This document shows positions 1 to 11,889 of a stretch of 64,000 nt of DNA, in pieces. The stretch covers positions 682,001 through 746,000 of the forward strand of contig NC_046683.1 of NCBI RefSeq assembly GCF_009870125.1. Direction: 5' to 3'. The position numbers were made by a program, and so were the translations under genes. The stretch comes from Drosophila pseudoobscura. Lineage: Eukaryota; Arthropoda; Insecta; Diptera; Drosophilidae. How positions within the stretch are numbered: the stretch's first letter is position 1; each line of letters starts with the position of its first letter. The notes under the pieces are model-generated. The model was given only the letters and a program-made list of their open reading frames with translations, made no database searches and was not told the DNA's origin.

Positions 1-1601
1 CACAGGGAACACAGGCACTTGTCTACGTGTATCTGTGTGGTGTGTGCCTCTGTGGCTTTGCATCTGTATCTGTCTCTGCGGCTCTGTCTCTCTGGCCGTT
101 GTTATGCCTGTGTGGCTGTGTGGCTGCGTGCCTGTGTGCTGTCTGTATCTGTGTGTGTTTACAACACACATTTCAAAAGTCGGTGACTGTGGCACTGAGT
201 TAGTAGTGCGTTAAGTCAACGAACGCAGTCGCGCAGACGCCGACAGCGGCCACGACAGCAACGGCAACGGCGGCCACATCGACGGCGGCTGAGGCTGAGG
301 CTGCGGCTTTGGCTGTGGCTTTGGCTGTGGCAGCAAGAAAAAGCTTTGACTCAAACTGGCACTGGCACTGGGAACTGGGAACTGGCAACTGGGAACTGCC
401 ACTGGACGACGTCGTCGTCGTCGGCATTGCAATATAAACGCACTTACAACTTTTCCGCCTGGCTCAAATCCCGGGCTGTTGCTGGGACTAGGGACTGCGA
501 CTGGGGATGGGTATGGGGGATGGGGGACTGGGGACCGGGTTTGGGTTTGTTTTGCTTCGCTTCTTTTGCGCTGGCTGCGGCTTTCACAAACGTTGCACGT
601 TGCCTCATGGTGCCGCCGCTGCCCGGTCGGTCGCTCGGTCGACGCATGCGCCGCAGCTGAGGTTTTTGGTTTGGATTTTCGGCTCTTTTTTCTGTGTCTG
701 TCTGTGTCTGTGTGTGTGTATTTTTTTAGCAAACTTTTGAGTTTATTGAACCTTTCACGGTTCTGGGCTGGCTCTCAGCTGGTCGGTGGTAGCTGCTGCT
801 TCTGCTGGTCTGCTCTGGTCATCATTATTATCATTCATCATTATTACCGACCGACCGACCCCATACTCATTATCATTACCGCTCTACGCGGTACGCTCTA
901 CGACAGACATCACATCACATCACGCACGAGACTTTCTCCGCAGTCGTCAGCCGAGTATCCGAGTGTTTGCCTACTGCCCCGCCCCCCTGCCGGGAGTGGA
1001 ATGGAGTGGACTGGCGTCGTAGAAGAATCTGCAGTTTTTATCGATTCGGTCTAGATCGGCGGCAGGACAGTGGGGATGACAGTGGGGGTGGCAGTGGGGG
1101 TGGAAGGCTGTATATTGACTGATTCTGGCGCCTTCTTCGGTCTGGAATTCCTTGTTTGTTGTTTGTTCGGAACTGCTGCTATCAGCTGCTATCAGTGCCC
1201 AACTGAAGTGAACGCTCCAGTGACTGTCAGCCAAAAAGTCGGTCAAAATGTTCACCACAAATATTTGAGCTGGCCAACGTGAGAGTTGGAGTCGCAGCCC
1301 CCAGCCCCCAGGAAGGGAGTAATTTAAGCTTTTGTCTGCGTGATAAGCAGAGAGCTTCCCCCATATTATGGAGGGTCTCCTCCATATTACACAACGTGAC
1401 ACAGGGGCCCTTTGCGTGCATCCACGTGACCGTTTTCGCGATCAGATTGTGGGGGGCAGGGCACAGGAACCGAGAGCCGCTGCTTCAGTATCTGATGAGG
1501 ATCAGAGCCTATTCAGCAGTCGGATGTCGGTCTGATGAGGTCTGGACATTGGATATCGGACAGTCGGTCCCGCAATCGATTATGTGACTAAGTGAGTGAT
1601 G

Positions 1602-1631
1602 GAACGGACGGACGGAACGGACGGACGGACA
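1602..1631. repeat. ACGG/GAACGG tandem tract
   Basis: Short tandem repeat of GGACGGAC and GGAACGGAC units, followed downstream by ACATACGGACATACGG (1700-1720) and CGAAACGAAACG (1800-1820) tracts. Confidence 0.8.
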
Positions 1632-4600
1632 GAGATTCAAGTGTCGTTACAGACAAAAAGAAAAAAAAAAGGTTGAACACACACTCATACACGAACAAAC
1701 GGACATACGGACATACGGACAGAGAGTAGAAAAAATTTCACCGCTTTAACGTTAACGATCGCTGCACGTTCAAGGGCCTTACGTAAAGACTGATCCAATA
1801 CGAAACGAAACGAAACGATCCGATCCGATCCAACAATAATGAAGCGCGGCCGCATTAAGGCTTAGAGCCCTTTGTGCACAATGCGCATGAATTTAATTTG
1901 ATTGTTGGATATTGTCCAACCAACGCCCCAGCAGCTAGCTATCCATCCCAACCCATTATATCGTTAAGCGCACACCCCCCACAGCAGCAGCTCCAAGTAG
2001 CTCCAAGCTGCTCCAAGCTGGTCTCCAAGTGCCAGATCAACGGCCGAACTGGATCTAAAAAACTAAATTATAGTTTGACGATTTAAAATTCAGTATTTTC
2101 CATGTTTTGCATAATACAAATGCCTACCAACGAAATGATACAAAACGACAGACAAATCATTAGACAGAAATAAATGTAACTGGTGCTTGGATGCGCGCCT
2201 GCAATGCCTATGCCTTTGGCTGTTTGAAGGGTATATCCACCCGATAGTAAGCCCAGAAGAACGACAAGAACGTGGGAAGATCGGGATCGCCAATGTCCAA
2301 GCAGGATCGGATCTCTTCTATATCCCAGGAAAAAATACCACCATGCATCGGTACAGTCGGGACACCTAGAGGCAGAGGGTATCAGGCAGTCCGTACCTTC
2401 CCCTCTTCCCCTCTTCCCCCTTCCTCCACCGCCAGGGCACTTTTTCGGGTAGTAGATTGTGACATGCTTTTAGGGTCGCCCCCGGCAGTGGCAGTGGCAG
2501 TGGCACTGGCACTGGCACTGGCAGCTTTTTAGGCAATATTTCTACTTTGCATAAGTAGAAATTTTTTTTTTTTTTGTAGTTTGGCTTGGATTGGTTTGCC
2601 TTTGTGTTTTATTTGCATTTCGTTGCCATTGCGGTCATTAATTTTATTTATTTTCGGTTTTTAAATCAAAACTGGTTGTTGGGCTGTTGGGATGTTAGGC
2701 TGTTGGGCGCTGGCGAGTGTTTGCTGTTGTTTGTCGTTGAGTCTCTCGACTGCTCTTGAGTTTGGGCCATGGTTTGGGCCAGGGCTTGGGCTTGGACCTG
2801 GACTTGGTTTTGGGTTTGGGTTTGGGGCGCTGTCAACATTCATAATTTGTCATCGAATGCGTTTGTAATTTGAAGTGATTAAGCATTTTTGTATTCATTG
2901 GTTTTTTGATTTTTTTGTTTTTTTCTGTTTGTTTGGCTTGGTTTTTAATTTTTTTTGGGTTTCGGCCGACTTAATTTTAGTTTCTGTTTGTGTGCATGTG
3001 TGTGTGCATGTGATTTTTGGCTTTTTTTTATATAGGTACATATATTAAGGGGCTTTGCACTTTCTCCAATTAAAATTAAATTAAATAATCGCTTCGGGTT
3101 GTGACTGTGTAACTTTGAAAGGGTATTGGATATTGGAAATGTGCCAGATATTGCCACATGTGCGAGCAAAACGAAACCGTTTAACAAGCAGCAGATGGGA
3201 TATCTTGGGTTTGAGAAATTTGTTTGACGAAATTATACATTTTTCGAGTAATCAAAGCGCAAAGATTGGCGAACCCTAGATCCCAGACAGCAATAAGCCA
3301 AGGGACTGACTGACCCACATCCGCATTGAGTCTGTCGCACGGCTCTTATGATGATTTATGATTTGTCAGTTTCAGCAAACGGTTGGAAGGTCTGTCTTCT
3401 ACCCAGTGAAAGGCATTGCCAAGGGGAACACATGGAACAGTAAGGAGACAGGATCCCATGACTATCTCAGTCCATTCCTATTTCCAATCCGAGTCATTCC
3501 ACATATTCAGAGTCACAGTCAGAGTCAGAGTCACAGTCACAGTCACAGTCAGAGTCAGTCCAAGCAAGGCTCAGCACAGCACAGCACAGCACAGCACAGA
3601 GTGGGTTGAACAAACTTTGCAAAGAGTGTGGATACAAATTAAGCGCTTGAATTATCGTTTTGAAGGCCATTTCGGTATGAAAATGATCGCCGAACGAGGC
3701 TAGGCATGCGCAATAGCGGAGCTGCTGCTGGCCACTCGCTCGCCGCTTGCCGCTTGCCGCTCATTGAGCGAACGTGAACGCCAACGCCAACGCGTGAGAA
3801 GTCGATGGAGAGCGATCCGATGCGGTGCGGTGTTATGGTGGAGGTGGAGGTGCTGCGAGGTGACGCTCAAAGTGCACAAAAGTTCAATAAACTAAAAAAG
3901 TGTCTTTTAAAACAGGTAAACACACAGACGCATACACCATACACACACCCAGCGACAGATAGACAGATATACCCGGTATGTATGCTTAACATGTGTGTAC
4001 ATTGTTACTGTTGTTGCTGTTGCAGTAAGGTGTAAGGCAAAATGCAGTTCTTGTCAAGCAAGCTGCAGGGGGAGCAGCTCCACTCGTCGCCACCGCCACC
4101 GCCACCGCCATCACAGCCACAGCCTCGAGTTAGCCAAGCGAACAGCCCAGAGAATGAGAATAATATGTATATCGATCCGAACCCAAATCCAAGACCGAAT
4201 TCTAATCAAAATTCGAGTTCGAGTTCGAGTCCGAGTCCGAGTCCACGTTGCGTATGCGCGATGTATATAGTGTCTATAGCCCACACAAAACACAAGATGC
4301 GTGACCGTGGCGGGATTGGGGTCGGGGCCTGGGCTGGAAGGGGTATTCCGCAGTCGAGCAATGGCATTCTGGCCAGCGAGTGCAATGACTCCCAGTCCAC
4401 CCTCTACTGGTAGTCGCCGGCGCATGGCGCATGGCGCATGGTGGGCTGCAGCTGTGCGCACATTTTGAAAGCCACTAGTCTGAGACTGAGACTGGCAGAG
4501 ATTACCCGTTTGGCCAGCCTTCCCCACCATTGACTTCCTGCACAGGATAGGATACACATGGTCCAGCCAGCGGTTCAGCGGTCTGGTCGTTCAGTTCAGT

Positions 4601-7120
4601 TCAGTTCAGTTCCGCTCTGTTCAGTTCAGAGGCCGAGACGAGACCCCATTCGAGTGTCATTTGTCTTCGCCAAGTGGCAGAGTGGCAGTGCACAATCGAT
4701 TCCGATTCCGATTCCGAATCGAGCCGAAACTTTCTCGCTCTCGCCAGGTGAAATGCCTCATACTGCTTACTGCCACTCTACCCATCTACCCATTTACCCA
4801 TCGCCGGCAATAAGTAATCAGAAACCAAAAGACATCATCATACAACCCATCAACCTTTATGGTTCCACAAAGAATCTTGGAGATGGGGGTGCTGCTGCCG
4901 CTGCTGCTGCTCTAGAGGTTTTTGAACTTTAGCTTTCGTTTTTGTCGGCCTTCCCCAGCATCAGCTCCAGCTCAAACTGATTTTGACTTTGATTCTATAC
5001 GTATTCGAGTATTGTATGAAGCGGCACTGACAATGGTTGCTGCTTTTATGCCTGGGACGCTTTCTATTGGCCATAAATCGATTTCCAAGGGGCTGTATCT
5101 AGATTCTAGAAGGGTGCTAAATGATATTTTCATATGCCTAGGCTTTGACTGCGGCTGCTCTCCCAAGCTCACAGATGTTTCGAGTAAAATATTCTCTGCG
5201 TCCCAGCCCCAGTCCCATTTCCAGTCCCAGTCGCAGTCGCAGTCACAGTCCCCCGATCGTGCTCCAATTCGGCTGACCTAAAGCTGAGAGGCAGATTGCT
5301 TTCATATTCAAAGTTTCGTTGGAAACCAACCCGAGACCCACTAAAAAGTGAAGAAGCGAGAGTTGGCGATGACGTTGGCTCTGACGGGGCTCTTGACGCG
5401 GCTTGGCTTTCTAATTGTTGTTGCTGCTGCTGTTGCTGTTAGCCCACCACCAGCTGGGAGCTGCTGAGCAGCTGAGCAGCTGATTAGAAGTTCCAGCAGC
5501 GGACAGACAGACAGCCCAAGCGATTGGCAAAAGTGCCGCTCACCAACGACTGAGACGACGACAGCGACGCCAGCGGCAGCGGCAACGTCAGCTGCGACTG
5601 CGACAGCGACTGCACGTTGACGACGACTGGGCAGCAAGCTGCTGCTGGGTTTGTCTTGGCTTTGAGCCAAGCGTTGAATAAGTATACGTATGAGGTGGGT
5701 TCGTTGACCGGCAAAGTTTTTGAAGTTTATTGCTGCGTTTGGTCGCTGTCCGCTTGGCCCCGCTTTCGGTACATGGCAAATATGCAACCAGGAACAGAGA
5801 GTCCACAAAACATAGCCGTAGCCGTTGCCGTAGCTCTCTCTCTCTGCCCCCCGCCCCCTGTGGGACATCTTGCTCTCTCGTATGAGCCGCTCAGCTGTTC
5901 CGTCAGCTGTTCTAAGTGACGACAACACCAACACTGCCGACTGCTTCCGCCTTGGCTCCGTTCAATGCCTCGTCTGGGCCGCTCGCTGCCTTTCGCCTAA
6001 CTAAACACTCGCGGCGGGCGGCGCTAAGATCGGACCGGACCGGACCTGGACCGGACATCGTGTTGAGATGAGATAGGGAGGCAGATCAATGAACGTCTCT
6101 TTCGGATCAACAATATCAAACTGTATGGTGTGGTGGCTTCTCGGTGGCTATTTTTGGAGGCGGCGCTTAGATATTTTTGGCACGCTTCTTCTTCCGGTGG
6201 CGGCGTCGCGGCGTCGACGACCCTTTGGTATTTACTTCCCCTGTGTTTGCCTCGCCACCCACCCACACAAATGTGACAATTTGTATTCGCTTTTTATGGG
6301 ATTTTTTTTTGTGGTTTTTGGTTTTTGATTTTTGATTTCGATTTTCAGTTTCAGGGGTTGACAAACCCTGCGCTCTCTCGGACCTGCGATCAGCTGTTTG
6401 TGCCCGCTGTTTGCTCGCCATCGTTTCTGCTGCTTCGTTTCTGCTTATTATGTAACTCAAAAAGTCAACGCAATCCAGAGTGTGATTTTTTTGTAAGTTT
6501 ATTGACTGCACAGTTCGGTGTGTGTTATTTTGGGGGTTTTTGTTTTTGTTTGTCGGCTTTTCTGATGCTGCAGGCATCGAAGTCGACGCTGGCGCTGGAC
6601 CATCGATTGATGAAAGTTTTCGACCCTCGGATGGCAACGGTCTTGGTTCCCGATCTTCGATCTCCGATCCCCTTGTCCCCTGTCTGCCCGTCCAGCGAGA
6701 AAGTTACCCGAAAAATAAATATTAACAAACGACAACAACAAAAGCAACAACAGCAACAATAACAACAGGCTACAACTGTGACAGCGGCAGCGGCAGCAGT
6801 CGAAAAATTCATTGAATACGGCATAAAGTTTATTGACTTTTGATCCCAACGCATTATTGTTGGGGTGGGTAATGGTTATTTTTTGTGTTTCTTTGCATTT
6901 TTTGCCAGTTTTCTTGTGTTTTTGTATTTTTGTTGCTGCCATTCTCTCTGGCTGCTGCTTTTTGCTGCTGCAGTTGTTGTTGCTGCTCATAATGCATACG
7001 TAACGGTATCGACAGGAAGTTGTCGTTGCTGCTGCCGCTGCCGCTACCGCTACCGCTGCTGTGGATGCGGTTTGCTGTCGCAGGAGTTCATTCAATGCCG
7101 GCTCCCGGTTCCAGTTTCGT

Positions 7121-7161
7121 GCTGTTGTTGTTGTTGTCGTTGTCGTTGTCGTTGTCGTTGC
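7121..7161. repeat. GTTGTT/GTCGTT tandem tract
   Basis: A TTG repeat that grades into GTCGTT units. On the minus strand it creates a spurious polythreonine/polyglutamine open frame. Confidence 0.85.
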
Positions 7162-8532
7162 CGTCGCCGTGTCGGTCTTTGATTTGATCGGGGTCGTTGC
7201 CGGGTTTGTTGTGATTCCGGCCAGCGTGCAGCACGTGCTGCGTGCTTGCTGTTTAGCGGCCTCAAGGTTGGCGAGCGCGCCACACGAGGAAGTCCCCAAG
7301 TTGAATAATCTTTGGGACATCCATACGGGGTGTTCCAATAGGGCAGCCCTTATATCGTTGAGATCTCTGATTGCGACACGACATATCGCTCATATTGCTC
7401 TCTGTGGCTGTGTTTGGCAAGTTCGTGCCATTGAAGTCTTTCGTTTGCATGGCGAAAAAACTGTGAACGGAGCGCTAAATGTTCTGGAGCGTTAGCTCCC
7501 ATGGGAGGGAGGGAGGTAGGGAGGTAGGGAGGCAGGGAGGGAGATGTCGAATCAGCTCGAGCCCGTTGCCAACGCAGATGGACTTCGTCTCCGTCTTCGT
7601 CGCTGTCTCCATCAACATCTCCAGCTCTATCTCCACTGCGGTGTTATCCCATCTTCCATCTCCCTTCTTCTGCCAGCTCCCGCTTTCTGTGTGGAGTTTT
7701 CTGGTTTGGCAGCTGCTGCTTCTCGGGAACACTCACTCTCACGCACACACACGCAGACCGTGCTCACCAGCTCCGTCATCGCGGTGTCTTCGTCGCCGCG
7801 GTTCTGCATTTGTATATGTAGGTCTACGTCCGATTTTACTTTCACTTTTAAAGGTTTACGAACTTTTCTGTTTACAAGTCAACGTAGCTGTTGCCGGCAA
7901 CGCCGACGTCGGCGTCGACGACGAATACACTGTTGCGCACATTTCAAATGCTTCTTACACACATACTCACACACACACACGCACGGGCCGAAAGATAAAG
8001 CAGAGAGACAGAGAGACAGAGAGAGGCCAAACCGTGACAGAGGGCCGAAGGAGGGAGAAGGAAGGAAGGCACGAACCCACCTGGCGGCTAACGTACAGTG
8101 GGACCCGTGCGCACTCCCTCAAAATGTGGGCTCTGCGTACAGCGTTCGCGCAGCCAGGGCCCACTTTGCCACTGCCTGGCTGTTGGGGTTGAGTCATTGA
8201 GTCTTCGTGGAAGTGTGCGGCGTGTGGCGTGTGGCGTGCTTGTGTGTGCACAAGGAAGTCGCTGGCGCTGGTGCTTCAACTTCCTTGGCATTGAAGCAAG
8301 GATTTTGGCCCCGCCATGCACTCGCCTCGGAAGTGACAGCAGCAGCAGCAGCAGAAGCAGCGACGCTGGCAGTAACAGAAACAGCGACAGCGAAAGAAAC
8401 TTGAGCGAATGTGTTTGTGTGTGCGTGTCTGCGTATGTGATACCAATGCTGTTTTTTAGTCGGTCGGTCATTGACCGTTGCGGCTGAGACGCATTGACGC
8501 CGCTGCTATTGGCATGGTCGATGTCGCGGATG

Positions 8533-8572
8533 TGCTGCTGCTGCTGCTGCTGCTGCTGCAGATGCTGCTGCG
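8533..8572. repeat. CTG microsatellite
   Basis: About nine consecutive TGC units followed by an interrupted copy. A similar CTG tract lies at 9081-9115. Confidence 0.9.
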
Positions 8573-9080
8573 TCGCTGTCGATGTTGCTGTTATCCTGCC
8601 ACCTAACTTGGGCAAAAGCTGCCGGAGAGAAAGGGAGAGACAGAGACAGAGACAGAGAGATGGACACGTGAGGGAGTGGGGGCCAAACGACGGCCCAGCA
8701 CTGATGACGACAACATTAGCTGTTGCTGTTTCTGTTTCTGCTTCTGCCGGGGCTACTGCTACTGCTACTGCTTCTGCTTCTGCGCAGCTGCAGCGGCAGC
8801 AGCGATGTTGTCGTCTACCCAACTTGTTGGACAAGTTGACGGCCTACGTGAGTGTTCGCCGCGTTTTGTGCATTGCATTGATTTGGAGTTGGAGGCTTGT
8901 GCGTTTACGTTTGCGTTTGCGCAAAAGTCAATGAACTCCCGCTCCCGTCTGATGCTCGGATCGGATCGGATCTGATCGGATCGGATCTGCCTGCAGCGGC
9001 GGAGAAGCAGTTGCCGTGGGGGCGTCTCGCCGATGCTGCTGCTGCTGCTGCTGTAGCTGTGGCTATGTTGCTCTCGCTCC

Positions 9081-9115
9081 CGCTGCTGCTGCTGCTGCTG
9101 CTGATGCTGCTGCTG
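9081..9115. repeat. CTG microsatellite
   Basis: Second CTG tract with a single CTGATG interruption, half a kilobase from the one at 8533. Confidence 0.9.
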
Positions 9116-9414
9116 ATTGTGTGTGGAATTCGCACCAACACCGATGCATTTGGGAATGTAGGTAAGCCACTTGCCAGCCAGCCAGCCAGCCGGATTGTTG
9201 TTGCTGTTTCTAACCTTTTTGCAATGCATTAGGCAACCGCCTCACTGTCAACACCTGCCCCACCTACCCCGCTGGCGCAGCTCTAGAGCTCCAGCTCCAT
9301 AGTGGCCCGCTTAAGTGCATTGATCTCTCGCCATTGAGTCCGACCAAGCGAATACTTGGCTTCACTCCGGATGGTCGCGTGTGTGCGTGTCCGTATCGGC
9401 CACTGACTCTCTCT

Positions 9415-9454
9415 GAGTGTGTGTGTGTGTGTGTGCCTTTTGTGTGTGTGTGTG
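9415..9454. repeat. GT microsatellite
   Basis: Two GT dinucleotide runs separated by CCTTTT. Confidence 0.9.
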
Positions 9455-11320
9455 GGGATTGCATGACAAAATGTCGTTGGCACAGTGACCGGAAAACAGA
9501 TTGACTTAATGACAGAGTTTTTTTTGTTTTTCAAAATCAATGCTTCCTCCTGCTCAGCCCGCCCCTGCCCCTGCCCTTTCCCAGGCCCCTGCCAATGCCC
9601 TGCTCTTAGAATGCAAGCCAAGTATCTGCTGGTGGAGGCCGAGTCAAGCCCCTCTTTTCGATCCCATACGTTCAGATGAGTGTGGGCGGCGGCGAGGCAG
9701 AGCTGGCGGTACTTTGCTGCTGCAGCCATAGCCTACGGTTGTAGGCCAGCGGTCAACGACCGGCAGTCGCAGCAACAGACACAGCCGCAGCCACAGCGGC
9801 AACGACAAAAAGTAGCAGCCGCCGCTTTGCGGCAGAAAAAAAAACAGCAGCTCGGCTCCAACCAGTTGAACGACCCACTGAACCAACTTGTCATTTGACC
9901 ATGTCGCCGAGAGCTGCTGCACCGTCACCGCCACCGCCACCGCCACCGCCAACACCGATTCCATTGCTCCAGCCGATCCCCAATCCCAATCCCAATCCCA
10001 TATCCTGAGACGGGAGGCAGTCATAATTAGCTTGCCCCATGGCACCTTTGGCCATTACCGTTATGAGGCAATTACACACGCATCCCTCTCGGAGTCGGAG
10101 CCAGCTAATGGCCTTTCAGCAATTTGTCAGTGCCATCGCCACCTTGCCACCTTTCCAGCTTGTCTGCTTGGAGTCTGCTTTGAATGCAGCTCGATACGGA
10201 CCCGTATAGGACCCGTAGCATACCTCTTGGCGTTCATCCGCGGGATGTGCGTTCTGAGCTCCAGTTCAACTTGCGGTGCTTTTCTTCCCTGTAAAGCTCT
10301 GAGAGATGGGGAAGGCTTTGAGGGAAAGTACCTTAAGAAATCAGAGCTCAAAAGCCATAAACATAACCACGGGCATAAACACAGATCGAGCTCAGACTCA
10401 GAGATTCGGATATTGGAAACTGAACGGTGGACACTCCGGTTCCTCTCGACTCCCGACTCCCAACTCTCGACTCCCGACTCGCGCCTTCCAGCCTTGCCCC
10501 AATACCAATTTTCCACATTTCACGATGAAGTTGCAGATGCAGCCGCTGCCGGTGCTGCCACAACAGCGGGCTATTAAATTTGGCCTCAAAAAAGCAGCGT
10601 GGCAACATCGAAGCCTTAGTTCTGCGACCAAGTGAAAACCTGGAGTGGCTGCCAGTCCCAGTCCCAGCTCCAGCCCCAACCCCAGCAGTCACTGCGGGGT
10701 CAACTGCAATAAAATTCCGCCTGGGGTCAGTGGCGTCTATGCATTTAATGCAACATTGTTGAAGCCCCAGGGCCATGCGATCCCAAGAATGGGAACCCCA
10801 TCGTGGTGTGGCGGTACGGCGGCACGGCGGAGCGGCAGAACTGGTTGCCTAATGTATCAATTACTGCGCCACTTTGCCACTTTGCATTACGCTCCGGTCG
10901 GCTCGGCACGCGGCCAGTCAGAGATGCGTGCGTGACCCACTCACGGTGGCAGGTGTGAAGAGCCGCACCAAACACGGCTGTGGCAGGAGCGATGGTGATG
11001 CTGCTGAAGCTGATGCGGTCACGTGTCTGCGACGGGCTGTGGGACATTACGTTTTGGGCAATGGCAACGGTCCTAGGGCTAGCAGCAGTCAAAATCATCG
11101 AAGCACCCACCACAATTCTGTCCAGGCTGCGGCTGCGGTTGGGGCTGCGGCTGCGGCTGCAGAATTTGCATGCGGGGCATGAATCGAGCTGAATCCCAAC
11201 TGCATGCTGATGCTGATTAGCATGCACCGACCGACAGTCAACAGTCGACAGTCGACCGTCGTTTGATGTTTGTCACTTTATATAATGCGACGCATTTGTC
11301 AACGCATGTTGTTGCTGCCA

Positions 11321-11343
11321 CAGCAGCAGCAGCAGCAGCAGAA
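11321..11343. repeat. CAG microsatellite
   Basis: Seven CAG units, followed by degenerate AAGCAGCGGCAG. Confidence 0.9.
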
Positions 11344-11480
11344 GCAGCGGCAGAGGTTCAGTGCTTCCCCGTAGTTCAGGGCTGCAGCTCGATCTACTCT
11401 CCCCATTCGATGGAGACCCCCTTGCTAGGGTAGGAGCAGCTCCATCTACATGGATGGACGTGCTTGACTCGTGCCGTCTA

Positions 11481-11512
11481 TCCGTCCGTCTGTCTGTCTG
11501 TCTGTCTGTCTG
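11481..11512. repeat. TCCG/TCTG tetranucleotide tract
   Basis: TCCGTCCG grading into six TCTG units. Confidence 0.9.
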
Positions 11513-11777
11513 AGTTATTCAAGCGTCTCCCTCCCATTTAAATCGAAATTTGTCGCCGTAATTGAATTGCCAATTGCCAATCGGTGGCATTGTAATTGCT
11601 CAAGCGCAATTCATGTAAATGAAAAATGGAAATAGAAGTGATCGAGATGAGATGCGTTAATCTCCGCCCCCTCTCATTAGTCGAACCGCCCCCGTCTCTC
11701 GCAAACATCCCCACCCCCATATTCTATGCCTCCCTCTGCTCTCAAAGCGTGTTCAATGCGAGTCCGTGGAGCGTTAC

Positions 11778-11808
11778 ACAGTCAGAATCAGAATCAGAAT
11801 CAGAATCG
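11778..11808. repeat. AGAATC hexamer tandem tract
   Basis: Four consecutive CAGAAT/AGAATC units preceded by CAGT. Confidence 0.9.
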
Positions 11809-11854
11809 GCGAGTTTCATTGAGCTTGTCAGTCAGCAAGTCGCTCGCACGATAG

Positions 11855-11889
11855 ATCGATCGATCGATCGATCGATCAACCGATCGATC
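11855..11889. repeat. GATC tetranucleotide tract
   Basis: Repeated GATC/ATCG units, about six in a row and then a degenerate CAACCGATCGATC. The unit is self-complementary, so the strand can fold on itself. Confidence 0.9.

Noticed and set aside
6499..7338. 279-codon open frame on the minus strand
   Set aside because: The translation is runs of Thr, Ala, Leu and Gln coded by trinucleotide repeats; there is no domain and no splice or start support.
8088..8834. 248-codon open frame on the minus strand
   Set aside because: Built from CAG/GCA/GAGA microsatellites; open by composition and without family resemblance.
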